Positions 24,901-35,989 of a stretch of 64,000 nt of DNA are shown here, in pieces. The stretch is taken from contig NC_089316.1 of the NCBI RefSeq assembly GCF_036669915.1, positions 1,280,734 through 1,344,733 of the forward strand, in the 5' to 3' direction. The notes under the pieces were generated by a model. It was not told the DNA's origin and did no database searches. It saw only the letters and a list, made by a program, of their open reading frames with translations. Numbering within the stretch: position 1 is the first letter of the stretch; every line of letters begins with the position of its first letter. This DNA comes from Pocillopora verrucosa (taxonomy: Eukaryota > Cnidaria > Anthozoa > Scleractinia > Pocilloporidae). Both the position numbers and the translations under genes were made by a program.

Positions 24901-27900
24901 AAGGTGATGAGAATAGAGAACGATATCAATCATGGGTAACCAGTCAACTCGCCGACGGACCAACTCGCCGACGCCAACTCGCCGATGTATAAAATCGAGT
25001 AGAGACGTCGGCGAGTTGGTCGTCAATCCAATACAAATTATTAGAAGTTAAACATACAGAAAAGTAAACGATATTTAGTAAAAAAACACTGGTGAACATT
25101 GGTGAACATCTAACAGAAGCTTAAACATTGGTGAACATCACCAATGACTATAACAGCTTAAGACGCGAATGAGTTATCGTGCGACAACAACACCGTAAAG
25201 ACTCATCATGTCAATCGCTCAGATTTTTTAACGAAAACTTGGCTTTCTAGACAATATCTTTAGTAAAAAGCATTTCTTTTTATTTCAACAAAGTTTATAA
25301 GGATCTCAAGGCAAAAAAAGGGAAGTAAACATCACCAATGAATCAAACAGCTTCAAACGCGAACAAGTTATTGTGTGACAACAACACTGTAAAGACTCAT
25401 CATGACAATCGGTCAAATTTTTTAAGAAAACTTGGCTTTCTAGATAAGATCTTTAGTAAAAAGCAATTCTTTTTATTTTCAACAAAGTTTATAAGGATCT
25501 CAAGGCGAATAAAGTAAAGTAAACATCGCCAATGACTACATCCACTTCAGACGCGAATGAGATATTATTGTGTAACAACAACACCGTAAAGACTCATCAT
25601 GTTAATCGCTCAGATTTTTTTAAAGAAAACTTGGCTTTCTAGACAAGATCTTTAGCAAAAAGCAATTCTTTCGTTAAAAAATCTGAGCGATTGACATGAT
25701 GAGTCTTTACGGTGTTGTTTTCGCACAATAACTCGTTCGCGTCTTAAGCTGTTATAGTCATTGGTGATGTTCACCAATGTTCACCAATGTTTAAGCTTCT
25801 GTTAGATGTTCACCAATGTTCAACAGTGTTTTTTTACTAAATATCGTTTTCTTTTCTGTATGTTTTACTTCTAATAAGTTGTATTGGATTGACGACCAAC
25901 TCGCCGACGTCTCTACTCGATTTTATACGTCGGCGAGTTGGCGTCGGCGAGTTGGTCCGTCGGCGAGTTGACCGTAAACCCAATCATGAGATTATTAGTT
26001 GATCCAATACCAAATTCTCCAAACTAACATCATAAGGATTGTATGGCAGATAGTAAGGAGAATTACTAATTAGATCTTGGGAGTGAAAGGGTTAATGAAT
26101 GGCCATTACACAGTTGTTTCCATTTGGCTTGCCAAAAATTAGAGATGGTTGTAGTATTTCAATATTAGCAATAATGGAAATAAAGACAAAAGTAGCTGGC
26201 TAAAAATGGCATTCTAGCCTGTTGTTTAGGCCTGATACAGGTTCTTATAGACATCACTGATATGGATCATTAAGCTATTGCATTACCCTTGAATGGGTAA
26301 TAAATTTAACATGAGTATAAAATGTTTCTTTGGAATATTTAGGAGCACAATATTCCAGTGAACACCAGTTATGCAGTTTCACCTCACCATTCTGGAGTGT
26401 ATCCTGCTCATGATTTTCTTTATGAAGCTTGGAAGAGAGTTTACAACTTAAAAGTGACATCAACAGAGGAGTATCCTCATTTGTATCCTCCCAGGTTCCG
26501 TAAAGGATTCATATACAAAAATATTAAGGTGCGCCTTCGTTTTTTGGGTAGTCATTTTTTAAATTTATGCAATATATACAAATAACCAAGATGTTCATGA
26601 GACTTTTTATCACATCTCTTTGTTGGTTCATGTGCTGTGATTGGTCAATTTCACTATATGGCCTTCCACATACAAAAGTTTGTTTTGGTCTCCAAGAGAG
26701 ATGTTGTAAATATCTTACCAACGTCATTTTCTCTGTCCGCCATGATAGTTATAGAACCTTGTTTTTCCCTTGGATTTAAGGCCCACATGTTAAGCACTTG
26801 GGCCATGAATCTGAGCACATAAAACTTGGTCCATGACTCAAAGTACTTGGTTAGTAAGAGGCATACAAATCAGAGAGTTAGATTTTTCTGGCTAAATTTT
26901 ATTTGCCTCTGCTGTTTTTTGTTTGTTTGTTTTTATTTTGTTTTTCTCTGTGTTTTGTTTTTTTTTTCCAAGATAGATTATGGTATTTATAACATGAATG
27001 TTATGATGACTATAAATTGTGGTGATCTTTCTAGGTTCTCCCACGGCAAACATGTGGTCTGTATACTCACACATTATTCCTGAAAGAATACCCCAAAGGG
27101 CAGAAGTGGCTAGAAGACAGTATTCATGGGGGTCAACTTTTTCAAGTTGTTGTTGACCATCCTGTAAGTAAAAACTTTTAATGGATGAATGCACATGACT
27201 AGCAAAGTCTATTATTTTTAGGCAATGTCGTAAAGATGTTCAAAGATGAAGAAAACATAAACTAGTTTTGTGAATGTATTGACATGCTTCCAAACAAAAG
27301 TAATATGAAGGCATGGAAGGGGTTTTGTCTCAGGAAACCAAATCCTTTTTGCTATATAATAAAGCTTTATTGACCAAGCTATTTCAGTCACAATGGCTGG
27401 ATATTGGCCCCAATTTTTTTTGTTTAATTTGTATGACCTCTGCTTTGTCTTGGTGTATAAAAACCCAAAAACAAAAAAAGTTGGCCAATATACAGCCAGA
27501 TTTGGTCAATAACACATACATATGGGGTTGATAATTCAACAAAGTTTTTCAGATTATATTTTTTTTGGCAGATTTCCATCTTTATGACTCATCTTTCAAA
27601 CTATGGCAATGATCGCCTAGCTTTGCTTGTGTTTGACAGCCTAGTAAAACATTTGCAGTGCTGGACAAACATTAAGCTAAGTTCAGAGCATCCAGTTGAA
27701 TTAGCTGAGAGATACTTTACAATGTTCCCTGGGGAGATGGAACCAATTTGGCAGGTATTTCACCTTAATGCTGTTTAGAAAAGATATTTAGTAACAAAGT
27801 AAATTAAGATTGGGACCTGTTGGCCACTGGACAGTCACATTTTCTTCACATGTAATCAAAGTGTACTTATGAAATATTAAGTGAGGTGAAATAGTGTTAA

Positions 27901-30900
27901 CCCTGTACACTGTAACATCAGTATCCACAGTCTCCCTACTCTTCTCTACACATTTCCTTTAGTGCTGACAAGGAGAATTTGTTTAGCAATCAAAGTTTCT
28001 TAGGTTGGCAATCATTTCCTTTATTCTCATGATCTTAATGAATGATTCAGCTGTATAACTGTAAGGAGAAATTAGATGCTGGTCACTCTTAAGGGTTTAT
28101 AGGGTTAAAGGAAGAAAGGTAATAATTTCTTGAGTGTGGGGAACAAAGACTCTAGAATTTTGCAGTTGCTTAACCTCTCAGCTAAAGAGAATATTTGGTG
28201 AGAAATGCTACATCCAAGGTTTTTTTTAATGAAATAGTTATGTACTTATTATAATAACCCTTTTCATTCCTTGCAAGGCAAAAGGCAACAACAACCTTTT
28301 CCCATCCTGTGATAGCTTTCAAAACAATTTCTTTGTTGTAAATTAATTTTTTTTTTCTTATTATTTATACTATTTGTCTTTCATGTACCCAACTTGCATA
28401 ACTTCTCTCTTACCCTATGTTCACTGCAAATATGTCAACATTAATTCTTGATTGACAGAATCCTTGCTCAGACCCACGGCACAAGGAAATCTGGTCACCA
28501 GAAAAGAATTGCAAAAAGCTACCATCCCTTCTTGTTGTTGGCCCTCAGAAGACTGGCACGACTGCTCTGTATGCATTTCTCAAAATGCACCCAGACATCA
28601 TCAGTAATGTGCAAAGTGCTAGCACATATGAAGAGGTACAATTCTTTGGTGGACACAATTACATCAGAGGCTTAGACTGGTAAGTGCAGGGTTAAATCAT
28701 ACAAGGTCATGAATGTTGGGGAATATGATGTTTAGAGCCTGCTCATTTTCATTTGTCACAAAGGCAAGAAAAAAAAGATCAAAGTTCTCTAAGAGGATTT
28801 TCAACCTCATACCTTGGGTATTGTGCAGTCCAATGCTTTACTACATACTCATGAACTTAAAACTCCTTAATAAGCAAGGCCATGACCACAGAGCTCTTAA
28901 GTTGATTTCCTGGCAAAGAGTGAGATTTTCAACCATATTATCCACAGGCATCACCTCAAGTAGTGTTCCACTGTCCTATTATTTGGTAGCCATGATTATA
29001 CCTCTGGCATCTGTGACTTTGATTGGTAAATGGGGACCTAAAGTTGAGCATAAAGCCTGGTCATCATCACCATTATTGTACACTTCATCATCACCATTTT
29101 CAATAGTTATGTAAAGTGCCTCTAGGCCACCATATCTACAGAAATTTGTACGTAAACTTGTGATGCTGCTTTCTGTGATAGGTACATGGATTTCTTCCCC
29201 GATGTTAGCAACCACAGTAACCAGATCTTGTTTGAAAAGAGCGCTAACTATTTTGATGCTGTCAAGGGGCCAATGAGGGTATCTGCATTGCTCCCAAATG
29301 CCAAGATCATCACAATTTTTATAGATCCAATGAAAAGAGCATACTCATGGTACCAGGTGAGTGTTAGATATTGAAGAAATGTAAAATGGTTTCCGTGTTT
29401 ACATAGCCTGATGTAAACATGCAAGAGGTTGGGAGAACACGAGATAAGTGTAGGAAACCACAACATGAAGCAGAGTGGTTTCCAGCTTATCTCGTGTTCT
29501 CCCAACCTCCCAAGTGTTTACATCAGGCTATGTAAACATGGAAACCATTTTACATAACTAATGAAAGAGGAATGAAAACCGTGTTTACATACGCTCATAT
29601 AAAATGGTTTTATGGCCAATCAGAGCATGCGTACTATTTGAATTATTTTATAATATCCCTTTATTGCCCAGGAGCGATTAACATGCAACTTCTCCCTATA
29701 TTATCTTTACATTGATATCCAAACAGGTAATGAGAATACTCAAACAGATCAAGTAGAAGTTGTTATCTTGATCTAATGCCAAATACTTGTAACTAGGTTG
29801 CAAAGAAATGTGCAACAGTTAAAGAGGGGAATTAACAATTATATCTTTAGAGTTAAATTTGCCTACATTGTTTTTTATATCTTCAGCACATGAGAAGCCA
29901 TGGTGTGGCAGCTGCTATGCACCCATTCTACAAGGTTATAACAAGTGTTAACTCTTCTGAGGACAGAGGTGTCAAAGCTCTTGGTCTAAGATGTCTGTTA
30001 CCGGGCTTGTATGCTCAAAATTTGGAAAGGTGGCTGAAGTATTTTTCTCCATCTCAAGTAAGTTCCCACCTCAATGTTACATGTCCTTGTGAGAGAAGGG
30101 ATACCTGTTGGACACACACATAGACACACTATCTGCATTTCAATATTTTAGCTCCTTTTTCAATGTTATATTTCCTTGCTAGAGAAAGGATACCTGTACT
30201 GATACTGATGTTAGGGTGTAAAGGGTTTATTGAGTTGTTCTGTTTTTGCACTGTTCAGATTCTTATTCTTGATGGGGAGAAGCTTAGGACAGATCCTCCC
30301 CAAGTGATGCTGGAGGTGCAGAAATTTCTTGGTGTCAACATTTATGACTATGATAAGAGGTTAAGGTGAGTCATTTTGCTATTAATAGTGGTAATAGGAC
30401 CGAGTGAGTGAAGACTAATTCAGTCTGTAATCATAGGAGTGATTAACAAAAGGGAATGACTAAGAAACAGGAGTTCAATTTGTTGATCACAATTATGATT
30501 ACAGACAGAATTGGACAGTACAAAGTCCTGTTACCAATTAATCAAAACTATGACAAAATTTGAGAAAGAAACTAGACCAATTATATGTTTCCATTTAAAA
30601 AAAAAAACAAAAAAACAGTTAACTCAATGAAATGTGAGACAACAGCGCACATGCGTGACGTGTTCTGTCCACTTACACAGGCACGACATGTTAACTGTCC
30701 CTTAACTGTCCTATTACACTGTCCAATTACAAGCATGATGTGTACACTGTCCTATTAGTGCTCAAATCAGGCTGGTAATAGCCAATCATATTTGAGAATT
30801 TTGTCATAGTTTTGATTAATTGTAAAATCAAAATAGCATGGTACTTCATATTGTTTGTCATTTTGTAACTGAGAGACTCATCATGACCATGTGGTTAGCA

Positions 30901-31744
30901 AAAGCAGGGTCCTGATTGACGTACCCTGGCTGGCTGGAGAATAGTTTTGTTGTTGCCCATGAGATTAGAATAAGGGCTGCAAATAATAAGCTACTGTGTC
31001 CTGTAATTCTTGACCATGCAATATCTCTATGTTCTGTTCTCTGCAAGGGACAGGCAGTGTCCTACCTGGTAATGGTTAGTGTTGTGGATGTTGGACTGCG
31101 GGTCGAGAGGTCTGGGTTCAAGACCTGGTTGGGTCAATGTGTTATTTTCTTGGGCAAAACACCTTACTTTCACAATGCCTCTCTCCACCCAGGAGTATAA
31201 ATGGGTACAGGAAAATTTTCAGGGAAACCTGCTGAAATTCTGGGCAGTAACCTCGTTATGAACTAACATCCTACCCAGGGGGGAATAGTGACACTCCTAT
31301 TCACTTTTTCTCTAAGGGAGCTGTGATATTTGATTATTTGATGCCAAAAACAGAGTAAAATGAAAAGTGCTCTCCAGGTCATATGTGCAGTGGGGGGTTG
31401 GGGGAAGGGGGAAGGGGGGTAGGTTGTTTGAAAAGTTTTGTGAAACTCATTTATTCTCACATGTAGCTGGAAATCATCGTCATTTAAATTCTTTCTCATG
31501 TTTCACTGTTTATGTCTTCCCTCTGATGCGTAGATTTGATAAGCATAAGGGATTCTACTGTCAAGTCACATCACAAGGTGGTACTCATTGCCTTGGAAAA
31601 GGAAAAGGCAGACATTATGTACCCATGGATGAGAAGTCACAGCGTTTCTTGGAAGATTATTACTCAAAACCAAACAAAATTCTCGCAGATTTGTTACAGA
31701 AGTTGGAGAGACCTCTTCCCAACTGGCTGCGACCTGCTAGATAA
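21997..31744 (+). CDS. Heparan sulfate N-deacetylase/N-sulfotransferase, paralog B (complete)
   Basis: Bifunctional Golgi enzyme that removes acetyl from GlcNAc of nascent heparan sulfate and N-sulfates the amine using PAPS. Predicted 895 aa in ten exons: 21997-23058, 24509-24751, 26343-26528, 27035-27163, 27572-27754, 28459-28679, 29182-29356, 29887-30057, 30259-30365, 31534-31744. An in-frame TGA lies just upstream of ATG 21997. A signal anchor ([19 protein letters not shown]) follows a basic tail. Deacetylase motifs are DIDDIF (D335-D338), [18 protein letters not shown] (H450-H458) and [10 protein letters not shown]. The sulfotransferase P-loop [10 protein letters not shown] (K632), [19 protein letters not shown] and [10 protein letters not shown] are all present. 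Exon phases match copy A from its third exon on, so the two arose by tandem duplication; copy B carries anchor and deacetylase start in a single exon. Confidence 0.93.
23451..23662. repeat. Palindromic TTAA MITE, family 1
   Basis: Begins cttaaccctttcactcaca and ends gtgaaagggttta. Internal landmarks are 'gaccaagacagaatttctcc' and 'cgagtgatgagaataaagaa'. In intron 1 of NDST copy B. Confidence 0.75.
23763..24100. repeat. Tandem duplication followed by an inverted repeat
   Basis: The phrase 'atttactgaagattatgaaa' occurs twice about 57 bp apart, each followed by 'tgtatcag/tacatcaa' and 'tttttgtctta'. Then 'cttgataaaaaccccggaca' near 23938 and 'acaagtttcagc' are mirrored by 'gctgaaacttgtt' and 'aggggagtatcaag' near 24068-24098, giving a hairpin-capable element. 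Confidence 0.55.
24265..24482. repeat. Family-2 MITE, inverted orientation
   Basis: Reads as the reverse complement of family 2: 'gcatctagtttctcttcaca', then 'gaaatgatcactcac', then 'ggaaatgtatagaaaactgt'. It lies immediately upstream of the exon-2 acceptor of NDST copy B. Confidence 0.6.
24828..26094. repeat. Family-1 TTAA MITE split by a later insertion
   Basis: The left half (24828-24934, starting at tttaaccctttcactccc) and right half (25981-26094, ending gagtgaaagggttaa) together make one family-1 element. The 1046-bp element between them interrupts it at the point where intact copies read 'atatcaatcatggg'. Confidence 0.8.
24935..25980. mobile_element. 1046-bp non-autonomous DNA transposon with long TIRs and 8-bp TSD
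   Basis: Inverted arms of about 300 bp. The left arm starts with repeated 'caactcgccgacg' units and the right arm ends with 'cgtcggcgagttg' units. Further in, 'taacagaagcttaaacattg' and 'actcatcatgtcaatcgctc' have inverted partners near 25785 and 25695. The middle holds tandem variants of a roughly 165-bp segment containing 'cttggctttctagacaagat'. The 8-bp CAATCATG flanks both sides (24927-24934 and 25981-25988) and is present once in intact copies of the host repeat. No transposase is encoded. An 8-bp duplication fits hAT or P-type elements; the superfamily is not settled. Confidence 0.85.
27898..28107. repeat. Palindromic TTAA MITE, family 2
   Basis: Starts gttaaccctgtacactgtaa and ends gggtttatagggttaa, with 'gctgacaaggagaatttg', 'cctttattctcatgat' and 'aaggagaaattagatgctgg' inside. 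In intron 5 of NDST copy B. Confidence 0.75.
29379..29555. repeat. 177-bp near-perfect palindrome
   Basis: Arms of about 75-80 bp: 'atgtaaaatggtttcc' at the left is mirrored by 'ggaaaccattttacat' at the right, and 'tagcctgatgtaaacat' and 'ttgggagaacacgagataag' are also exactly mirrored. Only a short spacer separates the arms near 29467. It lies in intron 7 of NDST copy B, about 20 bp past the donor. Confidence 0.85.
29655..29855. repeat. TTAA MITE, family 3
   Basis: Internal landmarks 'gcgattaacatgcaacttctcc', 'gtaatgagaatactcaaac' and 'gaggggaattaacaatt' follow the family-3 copy at 45596-45806. The termini are eroded. Confidence 0.6.
30395..30830. repeat. Composite inverted-repeat element
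   Basis: 'aattaatcaaaactatgaca' near 30536 is mirrored by 'tgtcatagttttgattaatt' near 30803. 'cagtctgtaatcat' near 30421 is mirrored by 'atgattacagacagaatt' near 30495. Tandem 'actgtcctatta'-like units lie near 30705-30760. In intron 9 of NDST copy B. Confidence 0.5.
31035..31300 (+). repeat. tRNA-derived SINE
   Basis: A-box-like 'gtaatggttagtgttgtgg', B-box-like 'gaggtctgggttcaagac', then the conserved body 'ttcttgggcaaaacacctta', 'tgcctctctccacccaggag' and 'tataaatgggtac'. In the last intron of NDST copy B. Confidence 0.7.
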
Positions 31745-34700
31745 TAAATTAATCATATACTTAGGATGAAAATTTTAATAATTTGTGTGAAAGTTAAAAT
31801 GTTATTGTGAGAAACATTTTAATGTTTTCAGGCATAGTCTTCAGGCAAAAAGAAAGGTGTTTGTTAACTTTTGGTTTGTTCATGTGAAGTAAGTTTAAAA
31901 ACTGCTCAATCAACCCTGAAAAGTAGTTAGTATGTTGACATTCAAAATGTTTCCTTGCATTCACATTTTTATTTTCACTTAAATTTATATTCAAATAAGA
32001 GGACTAAGATATTATAGACATATATTCTAATAATTATTGTATAGGGTTTTCAGACCAAGGAACTAAATATATAACCTTCGTTAAAGCTTTACCATATAGA
32101 GTTCATAACAATTTTATATTATTTATGTGGTGTGTGGATTGTGAACATCTATAGATATGATACTATAATTTAAGAAATTAGAGGTCCTCTTTTGCTGTCT
32201 CCGTTGAAAGAGATGACTTTTCAATTTGACTAAACACAAACTGGATGTACTCGAGATAAAATCAAGGCATAGTTATACAGGTCTTAATATGGTTGTTATT
32301 CTAATTACGTGTTAAAATTTCATATACAAGTGAAAGTTGTGAGTTGAAAGGCATGTGAAACGCATTTGAAAAGCATTTGAAGGATGCTAAGCCTTCCATA
32401 GACTGTTTTCACTTGCCTTCTAACTAACTTCTGAATCTTCCATGTCAAAATCTAGGACTGTCTCAGCCACTTTAGAGCTTTGACTGCAATTTCTGATGGC
32501 ATGAATGAAATCAACCCTGAATTTTTTACTCAGATCTCTTAAAGTGGGTTTGATTTAAAATATAATTGCCTGTTATCATTGAAATACATTTATGTATTCT
32601 TCTACCGCAAAAAAGACAATCTACAAAATGAATTTACTGGAATTCAGATTTCAGAGTATATCATTTATTTTTTTTTCCTGGCGTATTAATTTTTCATTTA
32701 CCAGTGCTATGACTTCATACATACAGTTTCATAGGAATTTTACACAATCTTAGGATTGAAGAAAGGGTTATAAAGTGTACCACCAGATACAATTATTTTT
32801 GTAATATTTAGTATCTCAAATGTATCAAAAGCTTCTAACAGAACAGAAAAATCAATGGCTATCTGTAGGTTAGGAGTATACTGGCTAATTAGGACTTAAG
32901 TCCCCTTGGGGTGTTGTGCCAAGGTTGAGTGTTGCATGGCACCCCAAAGATTCGATGCAAAGGAGGTTAATTGTCTATTCTTAAAGCACAGTGTGAGAAG
33001 ATCAGTGAAAGAAATAGGAATTACTGTAGTGAATTTTTGCAAGTGGGGCTGTTCATCTGAAAGGGGCAACACCCATATCAACTGCTAGGTTTTTCGGTTT
33101 GCCTTGTCTTTTTTTTCCACATTCACTGACTTGTGGATGTTATCCTGAAGGTTGCAATGATAGTAGAAACATCATTTGGCATTTCACCTTGCCCCAGTTG
33201 TTTGAGGGTTGATAAGTGCTATTCTCTGGACAAAACTCTTATACAGTTGATAACACTATAAGTTTTACTATCACTTATCTGCTGGAAAGCGTTTTCTTCC
33301 CTTTATACAACTGGGCCCAGGTGAACCGAATTAGGACCAAAATTCATAGTGTACGAACCTAAGAAAGATCATCTCCTTTCCTGGCACTTTAAAATGCTGC
33401 TTGCCCTTACAACCCTAACTAGCTAATTGTTATCTGCTAAATGTCAGTTTTTTGGTTGCTATCACAACCTGTTATCTTAAGGAAGCTAGCCTTGTTGTCA
33501 GAGGTTTCTCCATTTTCCCTTTAATCAAAAACCTCAGTGGGTAACAATTTTATAAAAATTTTTAGTGTAAACTTTAGCTGTAGAGTGGAGGGTGTAATAT
33601 ATTTTGATAAGGCATGGCTTTTGTATAGATATAGTAAAGTTAGGGCTTAAGGTTTAAAAAGTACAGTGGACACTTGGCAAAGGGAACTATGAAATAAAAG
33701 AAAAATTTAAATTATTAAACCTTTCAGTTACTACATCTGCTATTGCTGGTCAATGTAGTGGACCTCTCTCTGCTGCATGATTGGCATAAATTTAAGCATT
33801 GTTTAGTGTAAGTTATGGGTCCTTTTGAGTGTCAATTAGGGTGCTGCCTTTTTCTTGGGGCATGAATTAATGGGGGAAGGACTGACAGGATGAATCAAAC
33901 AGAAGCAGGAAGTATGAGGTAGGTAATAAGAAGTGGCCACCTCTCAGTCATACCATGACAGGCTTCCCCCTCCCCCCCCCCTTTAAAAAAACCCCTTAGA
34001 ACCACCTTTCTTTGAAAGTACCGAAACTCTATTTGTTCTCTGCAGTTGCTTCCTCGTTATTCAACTTTCTTTGTACTTCTGTCAATAATATGAACCACTT
34101 TCCCTAATCCATCAGGATAGGGGAAAGTGAAGACTGCTAGGGTTACCTATCATTAACCCTTTAACTCCCACTAGTGACCAAGACAGAATTTCTCCTTACT
34201 ATATCTACACATTATCATGCAGACAAGAGATGAGAATAAAGAAAGATATCAATCATGGGGGTACTAATTGATTCAATACCAGTTCTCCAAACTAACATAA
34301 TGAGAATCATTTGGTGGAAAGTAAGGAGAATTACTAGTGAGATCTTGGGAGTTAAAGGGTTAACAACAAGATTAACTACAGCAGTTCCTCCTTTTTGGGG
34401 AGGTCCCTTGTACAAGTCAAAGAATTATCAGTGTAAAGGAGACTGATGTTAGGACTAACAAAATTTTCTCTACTGGAAAATAAACTCTGTGGAAAACGAA
34501 GGACTGCTTGTAGTCTAAGCCAACAGAATTTGTATTTTCTAGTTCATACAGGAAAACCAAGCAATTGGGTTCTTTATATACCAGTATTTATTACTGCTTT
34601 GTAGTCCAACAAAAATTTTTAAAATATTTTCAGTTCTAGTCTGTATTCATTGTAATTTTAGATTTTTGTCACTGATGAAAAATTACAAAAATATCATAGA

Positions 34701-34904
34701 AACAAAATTAAATGCTAAATACAATATTTCAAACAACTGCAGTTCCAAAGGATTGCCTATGCTGCTCGATTATAGTAATGATGAATAATAAATATGGCCA
34801 GTAACTGATCCATTGTCCTTTAACCACGATTCCACACCATGGTAAATATTTCCAAATCTTTCGTGCTGCAATATTTGTGAATGAATCTTGGCTGGTTTCC
34901 TGTT
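31745..34904. other. Intergenic region between NDST copy B and SRP9
   Basis: NDST-B 3' UTR, then AT-rich DNA without recognised exons. It has a poly-C tract near 33968-33982 and a family-1 MITE (34155-34364). Both flanking genes are transcribed towards it, so 3' ends meet here. Confidence 0.5.
34155..34364. repeat. Palindromic TTAA MITE, family 1 (intact reference copy)
   Basis: Begins ttaaccctttaactcccac and ends gggagttaaagggttaa, a near-perfect terminal inverted repeat flanked by TTAA. The interior reads 'gaccaagacagaatttctcc' and 'gagaatcatttggtgg'. It contains the uninterrupted 'atatcaatcatggg' site used by the insertion at 24935-25980. Confidence 0.85.
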
Positions 34905-35493
34905 TCACTTGGCTGCAGTATGTCTCATCAAAACACTATTCAGCTTTTCTAGTTTCTTTATATCCTGTTGTTGCTCTGTTCTGTATTTCAAGCACTGCAA
35001 GATGATGATAATTAACAGAGGAATGACACTTTCTGATAATCATTACGTTCCAGTTTTCCCAGAATTTTCAAAAGAAGGAATGTCTGAAATAAACTCCATT
35101 GTAGCAGTGTCTATTTCTGGCCAAAAACAAACAATAACTCTGAACCCCTTTTCCCCAAATATTTCCATTCAAATGTTAAATGCAAAAAAAAACTTTCAAG
35201 TTGTCGTAATTGTTCATTTATTTAATATAACTTCAACTTTACCACTTGGTCATCTGTTCCCTTAAGAACAAGCTTCCCATCACAATGGCGATACTTGACG
35301 ACGAACCGAAACTGAAATAAAAAGAAGAACATGAGAAATATAGCTTTCTCTTTTACACGTCATCTGTTCACTTAATTCACGTGTATTTTCCGAGTGTAAA
35401 ATGAGTCTAACTATTACCAACCTTTTTAGGCTCAGCTACACACAACTGTTCAACTGCTGCTGCAAATTCATCCCACGAGTCGAAATAGACCAT
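34905..35493 (-). CDS. SRP9: Signal recognition particle 9 kDa protein
   Basis: With SRP14 this protein forms the Alu-domain heterodimer of the signal recognition particle, which pauses translation while the ribosome docks at the ER. Three short exons join in phase 0 on the minus strand: 35493-35422 (24 codons), 35311-35243 (23) and 34994-34905 (29 plus stop), giving 76 aa; human SRP9 is 86. Exon 1 begins MVYFDSWDEFAAAVEQL, matching the family's TWEEF start. Exon 2 carries the hallmark KYRHCDGKLVLK with TDD, and exon 3 reads CLKYRTEQQQDIKKLEKL. Exon breaks fall where I recall human SRP9 being split. Donors are GTTGGT and GTAAAG; acceptors are TTTCAG and TTGCAG. Its start faces AP1AR across 496 bp. 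The C-terminus is shorter than in vertebrates. Confidence 0.9.
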
Positions 35494-35989
35494 CTTTCAC
35501 CCTATTTCTTACAAAGTCCGACTAAAACCGAAATTTTACGTGAAAGACGCCATGTTCTAAAATTTCCTTTATACTCGGAAGAAAACGTTGTATATGACTA
35601 AATACATTGTCCTTACCAAAAGTTATGTGAACTGCAATATATTTGTACAGAGGTGTGTTTAGCCAAAATAATATATTGTGTAATTATCACATAGTGCTTT
35701 GGCTGGAAGAAGGAGCATAGAGACATTCGAAACACCAAAATCTCAGAGACTCCACATAAGCTTTTACATTGTATCAAAAACTTCTATTTGATTTCACATG
35801 CTTTTTTAATTTTTTGTTACATTTGGTGTAAATTTAGGCAACAAAGCGAAAGAAGGTTTGCACGGCTTTGTGGGTAACCATTAGTCACCAGCAGTCATGT
35901 GCCACGCATATGACGGAAATTTCGCTACAACAACAGCTGAGATCGTCGACAATGACCACAATATATAAATAGAAACTCCGGAATTCAAA
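35494..35989. promoter_or_regulatory. Putative shared promoter of SRP9 and AP1AR
   Basis: 496 bp separate the divergent start codons of SRP9 (-) and AP1AR (+). No TATA box or CpG cluster is obvious by eye. The assignment rests on head-to-head spacing only. Confidence 0.4.

Noticed and set aside
34888-35265. Plus-strand 125-codon open frame
   Set aside because: Antisense to SRP9 exon 3 and part of intron 2; no family resemblance, and the minus-strand SRP9 exons explain the region.
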